From the NCBI GenBank assembly GCA_946965045.2, contig OX337228.1, positions 1,798,001 through 1,862,000 of the forward strand: 64,000 nt of DNA, read 5' to 3'. The translations under genes and the position numbers were made by a program. Position 1 is the stretch's first letter. The number at the start of each line of letters is the position of its first letter. Source of the stretch: Epithemia pelagica. Taxonomy: Eukaryota; Bacillariophyta; Bacillariophyceae; Surirellales; Surirellaceae. Shown one piece after another: positions 30,147-41,258 of the stretch. The notes below the pieces were generated by a model, which was not told where the DNA came from, did not search any database, and saw only the letters and a program-made list of their open reading frames with translations.

Positions 30147-30602
30147 ATGGGTCGTATGCACGCACCAGGAAAGGGTATTGCGCGACGAGCGCTTCCCTAC
30201 AAACGAACGCCACCTTCCTGGCTCAAGGTATCTCCGGCCGACGTGGAAAGTAAGGTTTGTGGATTGGCCAAGAAGGGTTTGACTCCTTCCCAAATTGGTG
30301 TCTTGTTGCGTGATTCCGAAGGCATTGCGCAAGTCAAGTCGGTGACGGGTCAAAAAATTGTGCGCATCCTCAAGGCCAATGGGTTGGCTCCCGAAATTCC
30401 CGAAGATTTGTACATGTTGATCAAAAAGGCTGTCCAAGTACGCAAACATTTGGAACGCAATCGTCAAGATAAGGACTCCAAATTCCGATTGATTTTGATC
30501 GAATCCCGAATCCATCGATTGGCCCGCTATTACCGAACCACGCGCAAATTGCCCTCCAATTGGAAATACGAATCCAGTACGGCCAGTACCATTGTGTCGT
30601 AA
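30147..30602 (+). CDS. RPS13: 40S ribosomal protein S13 (uS15)
   Basis: The product is 151 aa, the usual length of eukaryotic S13, from a single exon. It begins [20 protein letters not shown] and contains [76 protein letters not shown] and LPSNWKYES. It binds rRNA in the small cytosolic subunit. Codon use is strongly biased, as expected for a highly expressed gene. Nothing is missing or unusual. Confidence 0.97.
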   Translation: MGRMHAPGKGIARRALPYKRTPPSWLKVSPADVESKVCGLAKKGLTPSQIGVLLRDSEGIAQVKSVTGQKIVRILKANGLAPEIPEDLYMLIKKAVQVRKHLERNRQDKDSKFRLILIESRIHRLARYYRTTRKLPSNWKYESSTASTIVS

Positions 30603-30963
30603 TTAGAATAACATAACAATCATAGTCTGTACATGGTCATTCATGTGCTTTACGCCTTGGGTCGAGATTAGGAAACAAAGGCCAGGGGATTGTTGGTCTT
30701 AACCTGAATCTACCTAGAGTGTACAGTCTACAGGAGAAAGAACGATATTGTCATCTCTTAGCACAGGTTTACGAGAAATAAAAGACAGTCTCCAAGTCTA
30801 AACGAACTCATATCAGGTAGGAGAAATAGCGAAATGCGTATGTGACACTGCACATTCATTGGTTTGTTTGATGTAATGATAAAATAGGATCATATTCGTA
30901 GCTCTGTAGCTTGGCGGTTGGTAAATATAGCATATGTTCAGTTGACGACTTGTTGTTTCTTGT
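30603..30963. other. Convergent intergenic region
   Basis: 3' flanks of RPS13 and the downstream minus-strand gene; nothing else is seen. Confidence 0.5.
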
Positions 30964-32082
30964 CTACGAGTCATTGGAGGACAATTGCAATTCGTTTTGA
31001 AAGGATTGCACCAGCTTGACGACAACATTGCTAATGTCATACATGTCCACCTCTCGTACCAATCGTTGTACCTTGCCTTGAGCCAGTAAGAACAAGGTCA
31101 TACTCCATCGTGTTTCACCCAATGCGGAATAGGATCGCATCCATTCCAAGGTTTCATCACTATACACTCCCTGCAACGCAGGTGCCGTCGTCGTTGTGAG
31201 TGTTGTGATGGTACTGTGCTTGTTCCGTTTCATCCAGCGACGATTTTCGGCGGGGGAATCAGCATTAATCACAATCAACTTTTGCAAGATTGCCGGGGGA
31301 GAGGACGAGACGAGTTGCTTGACGGCTTGCCGTAGATCGTGTGACTTTTCTCGTGGATCAACCAAACACAAGAGAAAGTCATTGTTGTTGTTGTTGTTTT
31401 TCGCCTGGAGCCACGGGATGAGTCGTTCCATACCATTGGTACCCAAGGGTGTTTCGGTTCCAATGTGATGCAAATCGGCAAAGCACTCAATGGGAGCTGG
31501 ATCGCCCTGAAACAAACGATCGACGGTTGGTTTTTTGGAACGACGAACTCGTTCGGCTGCTTGCAATTCTGCTTCTTGTTGTTGAGGATTCAAATAATCA
31601 TCAAAATTCTCACTGGTCGACCGCATTGACGATTGTTGCAACAAATCTTCAAAGCGCAATCGATCGTTGCGTTCCTGAATTTGCTTTTCCGACAAGACGG
31701 GCTCTGATTTCTTCTTCTTCTGACTGTTGTTGGAATCGTCATCGTTGTTGGACTGTGTTGCCTTTTGTTGTTTGGCCAATTCCATTTTTCGTCTCAATTC
31801 GGCTTGTTTGTTCAAACTCTTTTTGCTGTACAAGGGGCCACAACTCGTTTGCCTCCGACAAGGGATCTCCCCGGTTGTTATTGTTGTTGTCGTGGTTCGT
31901 CTTGTCGTTGGAATGACAGGATTCACCCATCCATGTACCACCCCATCGTTCTTCCAATGGATGGTGCATCCCACGAGAAAAAGAAGAAGAACGCCAAGTC
32001 GCCAGCACGAGTTTGAAGCACCTGGCGAGAAGAGGCAGCAAGCCCCAAAGAATCGTCGGTGTGATCTTGTCGTCGTGGTCAT
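30964..32082 (-). CDS. Hypothetical protein with signal anchor and thioredoxin-fold-like C-terminus
   Basis: The product is 372 aa from one exon. A hydrophobic segment near residues 28-40 (LGVLLLFLVGC) followed by VHGWVNP looks like a signal peptide or anchor, possibly for the plastid. A charged, Gln/Lys-rich linker follows (RRKMELAKQQK), and the acidic middle carries a region rich in NNNNNN. The C-terminal half has alternating strands and helices: FLLCLVDPREKSHDLRQAV, LQKLIVINADSP, and TRWSMTLFLLAQGKVQRLVREVDMYD. That layout faintly recalls AhpC/TSA-like peroxiredoxin folds, but no conserved redox Cys is visible, so I do not assign a function. Confidence 0.55.
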   Translation of the reverse strand: MTTTTRSHRRFFGACCLFSPGASNSCWRLGVLLLFLVGCTIHWKNDGVVHGWVNPVIPTTRRTTTTTITTGEIPCRRQTSCGPLYSKKSLNKQAELRRKMELAKQQKATQSNNDDDSNNSQKKKKSEPVLSEKQIQERNDRLRFEDLLQQSSMRSTSENFDDYLNPQQQEAELQAAERVRRSKKPTVDRLFQGDPAPIECFADLHHIGTETPLGTNGMERLIPWLQAKNNNNNNDFLLCLVDPREKSHDLRQAVKQLVSSSPPAILQKLIVINADSPAENRRWMKRNKHSTITTLTTTTAPALQGVYSDETLEWMRSYSALGETRWSMTLFLLAQGKVQRLVREVDMYDISNVVVKLVQSFQNELQLSSNDS

Positions 32083-32593
32083 TGAAACAGTCCTTCCCCC
32101 ACTTGGCCGTATGCTCTCTGGTCAATAAGCTTCCGGAGTGCAGTGATTGCTTGCTTGATTATTGCTTGCACCGACCTTTGCTCTCGTACTCTCGATGAAG
32201 AACGAAATGAAAAACGTTGGATTTCGCCGAAGTCGCATCTGGGTCGCCATATTTAAGATAGTTTTCTGCCCAATTGGATTCGTCGACCCACCGAAAGGGC
32301 TTTTGGAGAAGGGAGCCGGACTGAAAACAGTGGCGCATGCTTTACGGAAATGATGTACTAGACATATTTGGATACTACTGCATTTGGAGGAACCAAGAAC
32401 TTGCTGTTACACTTTTGTTTTGCAGTAGAGAGGATTCTGATCCACTTGACACGACATTTCGAAATTGTGGAGGGAGTTGTTCCGACGCGCGCGCAGGTCT
32501 TTTAGGGATGAACGCACATTAGTCATTGATAAGTCGCTCTTAGGATCCGTCGGATATCCATCCATCGATTGCTCCAACAAAATTCTATTGACC
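32083..32593. promoter_or_regulatory. Divergent promoter region
   Basis: Spacer between the start codons of the hypothetical gene and the pseudouridine synthase fusion gene. The frame of the latter is open from 32465. No distinct element is recognised. Confidence 0.35.
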
Positions 32594-35500
32594 ATGACGC
32601 GAGACAAAAACGCGAGAACGAAAAAGAAGAAGGAAACCAATGAAGGACCGCAGGATACCATAACGACCACCACAACAGAAACAACAACAGCACGTTGCCA
32701 TGGATGTCAACAAGAGTTTTCCAGTCGCAATGCCGTTTTCAAACACTTGATTGATACCAATGGTGCCTGTTTGCCTCCCCAAGACTATCCCGACTTTTGT
32801 CGCTACGTGTTACGACAAAAAGATGATGAAAAGGTCTTGATATTGTTTGGATACATTCCATCGAATCCCATGGACGTGCCAACAACAGTCACTGAGGACA
32901 CGGAATCACCCAAAACGGTCATTCGCAATGGAACGGATGCGGCCAATATCTTGTTGGCCGTCATACAATCCTTGTCCACAACCATGGATGATGATACTGA
33001 CAACGAAAACCAAAATGGTCTGATCAAAGACAGCAAGTCCAACACTCCCAATGGAGACCATTCAAGTCGTCCCAAATATTTAAGGTCCTATGGTCATTCG
33101 GCTCGAGCGACATCCTTGGTGGCCCAAGAGTTGGATTCGGGAGGAGCCGTGACCGAAGTCTTGGCCACCAAACTACCGCCCATTCAAAAGACCAAAGTGA
33201 CAGTCACCACCATTGCAGACTGGATGGATGTGGTCAATCAAGAATTGCAGCAACAGTCCATGGAAAAGTGGCATGGCTCGGCACAAATACGAGTTTTGGG
33301 ACGTCAACCCATGCCACATACCAATTTCAACGCCGAATTGGACCTTACGCATCGACGAGTCGAATATTTGTTGCCATTGGACTTTTTGTTTCCTCATGAC
33401 CATAATGGAAAGAACAACAAGAAGAATGACAATGAGCCACAATTGCCCTCACACAATCCAAATCCCCTCGACAGGACAAGACCAACACCACTGTCATCTT
33501 GGACGGATTTGTCATCCTTTTTTCAATCGTTTCCGTCCTTTCAAGATGGTTCCCTAAAGTTTCATGCAACAACAGACGACGAAACGGACAAGAATGAACC
33601 GAAACAATCCTTGTCGTCCTCGGACGAACAGCCGGATACCGCCACCTTGACGTATTTGTTTGCCTTGAAAAAGACCATGCAACTTGTCACGACGCAAATT
33701 GTGGCCTTGGATCCTCAGGATCACGTCGCAGTCTTGGAAAAGGAAATTCACACCAAGAAACGATGGCGTAACAAACATTCTTTTCAACAACAAGAAAAGG
33801 CACGTAGTGGGACCACCAGCGATGCCACGACGACTACTGGAACCAACGCCGAGACACCACCATCCGAACCCTCCTTGTGCAAACCAGAGACCACCAGCGA
33901 TGCCATGACGACTACTAGAACCAAGGTCGAGACACCACCATCCGAACCCTCCTTGTGCAAACCAGAGACAGCAGCCTCCGACACGGTCGATTCCAAAGGG
34001 CATTCTCAGTTGTCGGAATCCACCTCATCATCACCATCCTCTCATCCAACCAAGAAGCAACGAAAAGAGACGGTCGAGGACAACACCAGCAACAGCCACC
34101 AAAACATGGATCCAAACACGAGGGACCAACGAAAGCGCCAAAACAAAAAGAAAAAGTCCAAGAAAAAGGAAACCAAGTCAACCAATGTCTTGAGACGGCG
34201 AAGATATCACAACTTTACACCTTCCTGTATGGCCCATGAATATCTTTCTTACCGAAGATTGGATCGGTTGTATCATCGCGCTACACTCCGCTTCACCGAC
34301 CCGCCAGGCCCCACCGATTCAAATCCCCTTGTATCGACATCGAGTCGACCATTTATGGTGCTTTCCATGACGGGAGATTTGTTTCTTCATGGACAGGCAG
34401 CTCGAGTGATTGGATTTGTCATTGCGTTAGTACGGGGCGTGATTGATTACGATATGGTGGATTGTGTCTTTGACGAAAGTTATCCCCATTTGGTTCCTAC
34501 ACCACCGGCACCCATTCAAGGTTTGTATGCCATTGATGCCTTTTACACATCGTGGGAAGGAAAGGCCAAATCCATATTGTCGGCACGTCGGTGCAATCGG
34601 TATTCACAGGGATGGAACAGTGAAGACACCTTACAACGTGTCGAAGAATGGCAACAGGTGGTACGGCAAGAAATTGGTCGTCGATGGAACCATGGTCCTC
34701 CAAATGGTGATGACAATGCGCAAGAAAACTCTCTAGGTAATGACAAGATGGACGAGACCACTGTTTCACGATTGGCCCTGGAAGAAGAGTGGACAAGGAA
34801 TGTCTTGCTTCCATGGGCCACCAAAGCTAGGAAGCAATTGGAGCACTACCGAGAATGGAAAAAGACGCACCAATCTCACGGTATCGCCATAAACTCCGCT
34901 GCAACCAGCCATGAAAATACTTCCATCATGGGAAATGGCACAGAGAACAAACAGGAACAACAAGACAAGAATGTGCCCACAGCGGTCGGCAATGCGACAC
35001 TGGACGTTGCAGCCGTTGATTCAACAGTTCCATCCTTGTATCGAAAAGTGCTCGATTTACTTCGACAAGTGGATCGTTGTGGTAAGTGGCCCACGACAAC
35101 ACCCAAACGACAGCTTGTCATGGTATCCAATTTGAAAACGACACAAGAGACAACAAGGGACGAGGGGGAGAACTCGGAGCCTTTCGACAATCCATCCAAT
35201 GACAGCAATACCAACGGAGTGTTGCCTGCATGGACGGCTATTGCGACTGCGACAACGGTATCGCACACCACGTCCCTGTCCATGGCGCATATCCGTGCCA
35301 GGGCAAACTACAAGGAAGAACAATCATCGGCGTACGACTATGCCGAAGGAGAAGGAGGAGCCAGTGGTAGTTTCTCGGTCGGTGCCATGCCAGGAGAACA
35401 ATGCCGTATCCAACCAAAGGCAAATGAATTGTTTCCAGAATTAATGAAGGCCGCCTTTGAATTGGAGATTGCCCTCGATCTACCCAATCGAGAACCCTCT

Positions 35501-35920
35501 AGTACGATTGCCATTAATCGGAACGCTCAGTTTCGCCCGTAAGTCCGCAAACTTGCACATTGGCACAACGTTGTATGACTACTGAGATTGTACACATATC
35601 TTTGCCTCATATCAACAATTTGGTTATTGCTTGTTTTGTTACTGTACTGCAGACACACGGATAGTGGTTCCGGTGCGGGTCAATCCACTAGTTTGATTGT
35701 GGGCTTGGGAACGTATGCCGGTGGGGAACTCGTGGTGGAAGGTTCTCAGGTGGACATTCGATACAAACCGGTAGAGTTCAATGGTTGGAAAGAACGTCAT
35801 TGGACCATGCCCTTTGCAGGTGAACGCTATAGTTTGGTTTGGTTCACACCCAAGGGATGCGAAGGGGTCCGGGGCATTGACCTGTGCCATACCAGCCACA
35901 ACACCGAAGGTGACAAGTAG
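32594..35920 (+). CDS. TruA/PUS1-like pseudouridine synthase fused to a 2OG-Fe(II) oxygenase-like domain (2 exons)
   Basis: Exons 32594-35538 and 35653-35920 give 1070 aa; the start MTRDKNARTKKKK is chosen over an in-frame Met 129 bp upstream. Residues 35-59 hold a C-x2-C-x12-H-x7-C zinc-finger-like motif. TruA/PUS1-type segments follow: VLILFGYIPSN, a catalytic-loop equivalent SYGHSARATSLVAQ, NFNAELDLTHRRVEYLL, RRRRYHNFTP and GDLFLHGQAARVIGFVIALV. Where the family has RTD with the catalytic Asp, this protein has no Asp, so it may be inactive as a synthase. The C-terminus contains NAQFRPHTDSGSGAGQS, then LIVGLGTYAGGELVV, then GERYSLVWFTP, like a 2-oxoglutarate Fe(II) oxygenase double-stranded helix with HxD; the distal His is uncertain. 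Splicing joins Arg-Pro to His-Thr-Asp. A 27-aa tandem repeat lies near residues 410-460. Confidence 0.75.
33808..33970 (+). repeat. Two-copy 81-bp tandem repeat inside the fusion gene
   Basis: Two near-identical units encode ACCAGCGATGCC-type starts and share TPPSEPSLCKPET. They lie in the disordered linker and are probably a recent slippage duplication. Confidence 0.75.
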
Positions 35921-36027
35921 CTTGTATGGTTTAGCTCGCCTTGCCATCCAGTGAGTAAGGATGCAATGTTCATGAGAGCAACGCTCCACCACCTTCCCTG
36001 TTTGCGATGCGTCTTGCTCTTGTCCTT

Positions 36028-37688
36028 TCATTTCGCGATCACCGTTGATACCGGAAAGGGATCTCGTTTGCTGAGAACAAGCACTCGTTTCGTATGAGAC
36101 AAGTAACCGCGTACAAACCCCCGATAAATGAGGTTTGCCAAAATGCACTCCACTTGATCGAGATCCATGGCGGGCATGTCCAATACTTGTCGAAAGACAG
36201 CGTTCACGACTAGGTTCAAGGGAATTTGGGTTTTGCCCGTCACGTAATGAATTCGTTTGAACAAATTTCGATAGCAAACGGTTTTGCATTTCTCCAAGAG
36301 CAAATAGGTACCTTGTCTGCACACGTAAGGGGGATGCAAAGCGCAGCATGAGAGACGAGGCACTTCCACCGTGGCACGCGTTCTAGTTCACTCCTCTTAC
36401 CGAATGGAGACATTTTGAAATCGATCGAGTGCATTGGTAAAGGTTCGCAAATCACCTTTGCGCATACTGTCCACCAACGGACCGTATTCTGTGAGACCAT
36501 ACTTTTCCAGCACTAAGTCATGCATGTATAGTATATGGTAACACCCACACAATATTGTTTTCGGAGGGAATGTACGCACAGTGAAAAAAGACGTCAGCTT
36601 CCAAGGTTGGGGCCTTCAGGAAACATATGGTGAAATCCACCGTACTTACAGGCTGAGCTGGGCAATCTTCCTCGATACAGTTTCACAGGAATAAGATAGC
36701 GTAAAATGACTCGTTTGTTGTGTCGACCCTGAACCATGTGACAATGCGAAAAGGCAAATTCTAAATTGCGTTCGGCTTGGGCATACTGATCTTCAAACAA
36801 GGCCAATCGTCCGGTATAATAGTTGTACGTCACCAATTCTCCCAAGGCCACTGTGGATTCGGATGTTGTGGTGGTGAGTTGTGGTTCATGCAATTTCCGG
36901 GCTTCAACAGGTCGGACCAAATTTTTGCACAATCGCAAGGTATTGAGAAAAAAATAAATGACAAAGAGTTCATTGACAATACCCAAGACACCCGCCTTTT
37001 TAGAACCATCCACTCCGCCCGTGAATGGCAGATCGGGATGATATTCCTTACGATCATTAAAGGATCGACTAAACGACTCTTGTAACAATGTAACAGCGGA
37101 TTGCAATTTGGCATGATCCTTGGCACCCTTTTGTTTGTCATCGGCCTCCCGGGCTAAAACATGAGTACTTTTGCAAATGGCCTTGAGGGAAGGAACGAGC
37201 CAGTTTCCAGACGAGGACGCAAACAAGCTGTTAAAGGCTGCATGCAGTTGTGATTGACTCTCAAAGGCTCGCTCCGCATTTCCCTGATAAACAAAGAACA
37301 GCGGCAGAGAAAGAAGCAAATAGGGTACAGCACGTCAGAGAACGGGCCAAGAAATTTTGGAAAGGCGGAGTTGTATGTGCGGACAGTTCACGAGAGCAAC
37401 TCTTCGTACCAATTGTACCAGTTCCATAATCTCGAGCCACAATTTGAGAATGGGAGCCCATTCATTGCCAAAGGCATCGGGAAGGGACGATGGCAGTGCC
37501 TCCCCACCACCACCCATGGATTGTTGTTGTGGTGCAACATTTTTGTTGCTACGAATCCACAACAAGTGTGCCACTGCATGAGGATCCGTCGACGATTGTA
37601 CCGCGGCACAAAAGGCTTGGATCTTTTGTCCTCGATTCATTGCCATTGCACTATTATTTGTACGGCTACGACTGCTGGAATTCGCCAT
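36028..37688 (-). CDS. PCID2/Thp1-like PCI-domain protein (4 exons)
   Basis: Minus-strand exons at 37344-37688, 36650-37283, 36401-36512 and 36028-36316 give 459 aa, close to yeast Thp1. The start is MANSSSRSRTNNSAMAMN. Diagnostic segments are GNAERAFESQSQLHAAF, LVTYNYYTGRLALFEDQYAQ, AERNLEFAFSHCH, VKLYRGRLPSSALLEKYGL (formed by splicing), MRKGDLRTF, CYRNLFKRIHYV, and VECILANLIYRGFVRGYLSH in the winged-helix end of the PCI domain. This family joins Sac3/GANP and DSS1 in TREX-2 and acts in mRNA export. Exons 2-4 have good GT-AG sites with matching phases. The donor of intron 1 (GTTCTC) is weak, so that boundary is approximate. Confidence 0.88.
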
Positions 37689-37904
37689 GGTGATCCCTCT
37701 CTTTTTGTCGGGTTCTCTCCCTTTTCTTCGGATTTTTTTCGGAAAATTTTTTCGTTTGGTTTTTGGACACACCTCCGGGTACGCATCGGGCGTAGGCCAG
37801 ACGCACGCGAACATCAATAGAACATTCGACAGAGTATCTTTTTGGATTTTTAGGTTGCATCACATTCGACCCACAACTCGTTCTTCTGGTTCACCACCAT
37901 CGTT

Positions 37905-39482
37905 GTGTTTGTCGCTATGATCCTTACACAGTTGTTTCCTTCACGGGTCGTTTGCTCGCTGTTTCTTATTATTGCTCTGGGCCAAGGTTGTTTGGGGAAA
38001 AGATTGGTCTACAAAGATGAAGATCCCATCGCCAATCAAGAATGGCTCCCTCCCTCTCGAGAAACAATAGAACGATGGAACCAGCGAGATCCATTCCAGT
38101 ATTATATGGATGGAGTTCAATCAGTGACGACCATTCAAAGCAACAGCAACGGCACTACAACAAGTAAAAAGACTTCAAGAGCATTTGGATTCAAGGACAT
38201 TCCCAATCAAATACCCATGAAGACAGACGACCATTTTCCCATTGCCTCCAACTCAAAATTGTATACCACTGTGGCCATTTACCAACTCCAGGAAAAAGGA
38301 CTGTTAAATGTCGATGCCGACATTGCTACAATGTTAGATCATGACGACTTCATTAAGTTTGGATTGTTGCCTCGCAGTGGTCAAGCTGAAAAACCCGGCG
38401 TTCGCAACAGTACAAATGCTACACGAAACCCAAGACGACGACAATTGTATTGTCCTCGAGTCCTTGGTCAGGAACGAATCTGGAACAAATGCGAACAAAT
38501 TACCTTGCGTAATCTCTTGAGCATGTCGAGTGGCATATATCCGACGTTGAACTGCGATGTGTCGGAAACTGATACGAGTGCGGAATGCAATCCGGACCCA
38601 TACTTTGTGAGCCGTGGATCCATTGCACAAACAGTGGGTTCCTTCTTACTGAAACCTCTTATTTTCAAGCCCGGAACTCAGTATCATTACTCGAACCCCA
38701 ATTTCATATTGGCCACGTACTTTGTGGAAAAGTACAGTGGCATGACGTTTCGGAAGTATCTTGAAACTCACATCTTTTCTCGGATTGGTCTGAATGATAC
38801 GTACTTTGACTTTTTCAACCAAGGCATGCGACTGGATCAGGATCGTGTGGGTCAGTACTTTAAGTACTATGACAACGAAACCGAAGAGTTGATTTCTGTA
38901 GGGGCCGACACGCTGCAACTGGATCTTGGTTCCTTGGCGGGCACGGGTGGCATTGTGTCGACGGTCCATGACGAGCAATTGTTCTGGTACAGCTTGTTCA
39001 ATCAAACTACACAGGGTGCACCCTTACTATTGTCCCCAGCATCTCTAGCAGACATTTTAACTGCGTGGACGCTGATTAACTCGGCAAACGTGGAGTATCC
39101 CAATGGAGAAGTGGCCACGTTGTGGACCTACTTTGGACAGGGTATCGTCATGATATGTGAATCTCTTGGTTGTTTAGTGGATGGTGAGTCGAGGTGGGCT
39201 CCCCCGAAATGGATTCAATACACGGGCGTTACGGTGACGGTCCAAACAGCTAATCTGTTGCACTATGATACAATGAAAATGGTTCAAGTGTGGACCAGTA
39301 CGGTGGTGGACCGAATGGATCAATCCGCGTTTCAAGATAGATTGGATCAGCAAACGGGCACTCTACTGGATGTTGTGGCTCAGTGGACAGATCCCGATCT
39401 GAACACCCCCATGGCTTTGGCCTGGTACCATATGTATGTATCGAATGATGAGAATCCTCATCAAGAACCCTCCGTATCATAA
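37905..39482 (+). CDS. Beta-lactamase-like serine hydrolase, copy A
   Basis: The product is 525 aa. The N-terminus MILTQLFPSRVVCSLFLIIALGQGCLG is a signal peptide, so the protein is probably secreted or vacuolar. The active site has IASNSKLYT (SxxK with S115 and K118) and YHYSNPNF (YxN with Y262 and N264), the class C/LACTB-type pattern. NST, NAT and NDT sequons suggest glycosylation. Such enzymes in eukaryotes are usually peptidases or esterases rather than antibiotic-degrading enzymes; the substrate is unknown. It lies tail-to-tail with copy B, 190 bp away. Residues around 94-330 are almost identical to copy B, while both ends have diverged. Confidence 0.88.
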   Translation: MFVAMILTQLFPSRVVCSLFLIIALGQGCLGKRLVYKDEDPIANQEWLPPSRETIERWNQRDPFQYYMDGVQSVTTIQSNSNGTTTSKKTSRAFGFKDIPNQIPMKTDDHFPIASNSKLYTTVAIYQLQEKGLLNVDADIATMLDHDDFIKFGLLPRSGQAEKPGVRNSTNATRNPRRRQLYCPRVLGQERIWNKCEQITLRNLLSMSSGIYPTLNCDVSETDTSAECNPDPYFVSRGSIAQTVGSFLLKPLIFKPGTQYHYSNPNFILATYFVEKYSGMTFRKYLETHIFSRIGLNDTYFDFFNQGMRLDQDRVGQYFKYYDNETEELISVGADTLQLDLGSLAGTGGIVSTVHDEQLFWYSLFNQTTQGAPLLLSPASLADILTAWTLINSANVEYPNGEVATLWTYFGQGIVMICESLGCLVDGESRWAPPKWIQYTGVTVTVQTANLLHYDTMKMVQVWTSTVVDRMDQSAFQDRLDQQTGTLLDVVAQWTDPDLNTPMALAWYHMYVSNDENPHQEPSVS

Positions 39483-39671
39483 GAGCAATAACACTTTTCT
39501 AGTGGACGCGGCCCATGTATATTCTAGGGACCTTTGCATTATTCCTTTTCCCAGTATGATGATCACTGTCAGACAGAAGTCTGTATTACGGATCTAACAA
39601 CAGTGCAAGTCATTTTCATTTAGTTGGGCAAGTTGTTGGTACTTCGAATGCAAGTCCTGGTTAAGAACAAA

Positions 39672-41258
39672 TCATGAACTAAAGGTAGAAGTAGTGGAAG
39701 CATCCAAAAATGAATCCAAAACAAGACTCTTGTTGTCGTCATTAGTGAACGATTGAAACATGTGGTACCAGGCCAAAGCCATGGGATTGTTGAGGTTGGG
39801 ATCCATCCACTCGAACACTAAATCCAATAGCCGGCCAGTCTGTTGATAAAAAGTGTTCTCAAAGGTTTTACGATCCATTCGATCCACCACAGTACTGGTC
39901 CACACTTGGGCTAGTTTCATGGAGTCATAGTGAAGTAAATTTGCGGTTCTGACTGTTAGCGTAGCACCCGTGTACTGAATCCATGTCGGAGTCGGTTGAC
40001 CATTCACGATGCAACCTTCAGTCTCGCAAATGACCAAAACTCCTTGCCCATAGTACACTCCCACTGCTACCACTGTTCCATTCGGATACTGGAACTCTCC
40101 ATTGCCAATCAAAGTCCAAGGATACAAAATGTCCCATTGAGATTCAGGTGACAAGAGAGGAGACGATCCATGGCTGGTGCGATTGAACAAGGTATACCAA
40201 AACAATTGTTCGTCATGGACCGTCGATACAATGCCACCCGTTCCGGATGCTGCACCAAGATCAACTTGAAGCGTGTCGGCCCCTATAGAAATCAACTCTT
40301 CGGTTTCGTAGTCATAGTACTTAAAGTACTGACCCACACGATCATGATCCAGTCGCAGGGCTTGGTTGAAAAAGTCAAAGTACGTATCATTCAGACCAAT
40401 CCGAGAAAAGATGTGAGTTTCAAGATACTTCCGAAACGTCATGCCACTGTACTTTTCTACGAAGTACGTGGCCAATATGAAATTGGGGCTCGAGTAATGA
40501 TACTGAGTTCCGGGCTTGAAAATGAGAGGTTTCAGTAAGAAGGAACCCACTGTTTGCGCAATGGATCCACGGTTCACAAAGTATGGATCACGGTCACATT
40601 CCTTTTCAGAACCCATTTTGAACACATCGCAGATCAAGGTCGGATATATGCCGCTGGACATGCTCAAGAGATTACGCAAGGTAATTTGTTCGCATTTGTT
40701 CCAGATTCGCTCTTGACCAAGGACTCGAGGACAATACAATTGCCGTCGTCTTGAGTTTCGTGTAGCATTTGTACTGTTGCGAACGCCGGGTTTTTCAGCT
40801 TGACCACTGCGAGGCAACAATCCAAACTTAATGAAGTCGTCATGATCTAACATTGTAGCAATGTCGGCATCGACATTTAACAGTCCTTTTTCCTGGAGTT
40901 GGTAAATGGCCACAGTGGTATACAATTTTGAGTTGGAGGCAATGGGAAAATGGTCGTCTGTCTTCATGGGTATTTGATTGGGAATGTCCTTGTATCCAAA
41001 TGCTCGTGACACTGTCTCGCGAGTTGAAGGGCCGTTGATACTGCTCTGAAGGGTCGTTACTGCCTGAACTCCATCCAAGTACCTGTAGGGATCTTGAAAC
41101 TTCCACCCTTCCATGGTATCCAGAGATGGCGGAAGCCATTCTTCCTTGAAGATTGGATCTCTGTCATCATGTTGAAAGGACAATGCCCACCCTCCGACAA
41201 CACGACCGAGAGCAAACAGCCAAAGAAGCAAACCTTGGGCATCAAACAAGGCATACAT
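39672..41258 (-). CDS. Beta-lactamase-like serine hydrolase, copy B (YxN altered to YSS)
   Basis: The preferred start at 41258 gives 528 aa and puts MYALFDAQGLLLWLFALG as signal peptide; the frame is open to 41381. SxxK is intact (IASNSKLYT). The YxN motif reads YHYSSPNF, with Asn replaced by Ser through one base (AAC to AGC), so activity may be lost or changed. The nucleotide sequence from about 40770 to 41000 is identical to copy A at every position I compared, including third codon positions, whereas the first 90 and last 180 residues differ clearly. That mosaic points to gene conversion between the inverted copies. Confidence 0.87.
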   Translation of the reverse strand: MYALFDAQGLLLWLFALGRVVGGWALSFQHDDRDPIFKEEWLPPSLDTMEGWKFQDPYRYLDGVQAVTTLQSSINGPSTRETVSRAFGYKDIPNQIPMKTDDHFPIASNSKLYTTVAIYQLQEKGLLNVDADIATMLDHDDFIKFGLLPRSGQAEKPGVRNSTNATRNSRRRQLYCPRVLGQERIWNKCEQITLRNLLSMSSGIYPTLICDVFKMGSEKECDRDPYFVNRGSIAQTVGSFLLKPLIFKPGTQYHYSSPNFILATYFVEKYSGMTFRKYLETHIFSRIGLNDTYFDFFNQALRLDHDRVGQYFKYYDYETEELISIGADTLQVDLGAASGTGGIVSTVHDEQLFWYTLFNRTSHGSSPLLSPESQWDILYPWTLIGNGEFQYPNGTVVAVGVYYGQGVLVICETEGCIVNGQPTPTWIQYTGATLTVRTANLLHYDSMKLAQVWTSTVVDRMDRKTFENTFYQQTGRLLDLVFEWMDPNLNNPMALAWYHMFQSFTNDDNKSLVLDSFLDASTTSTFSS

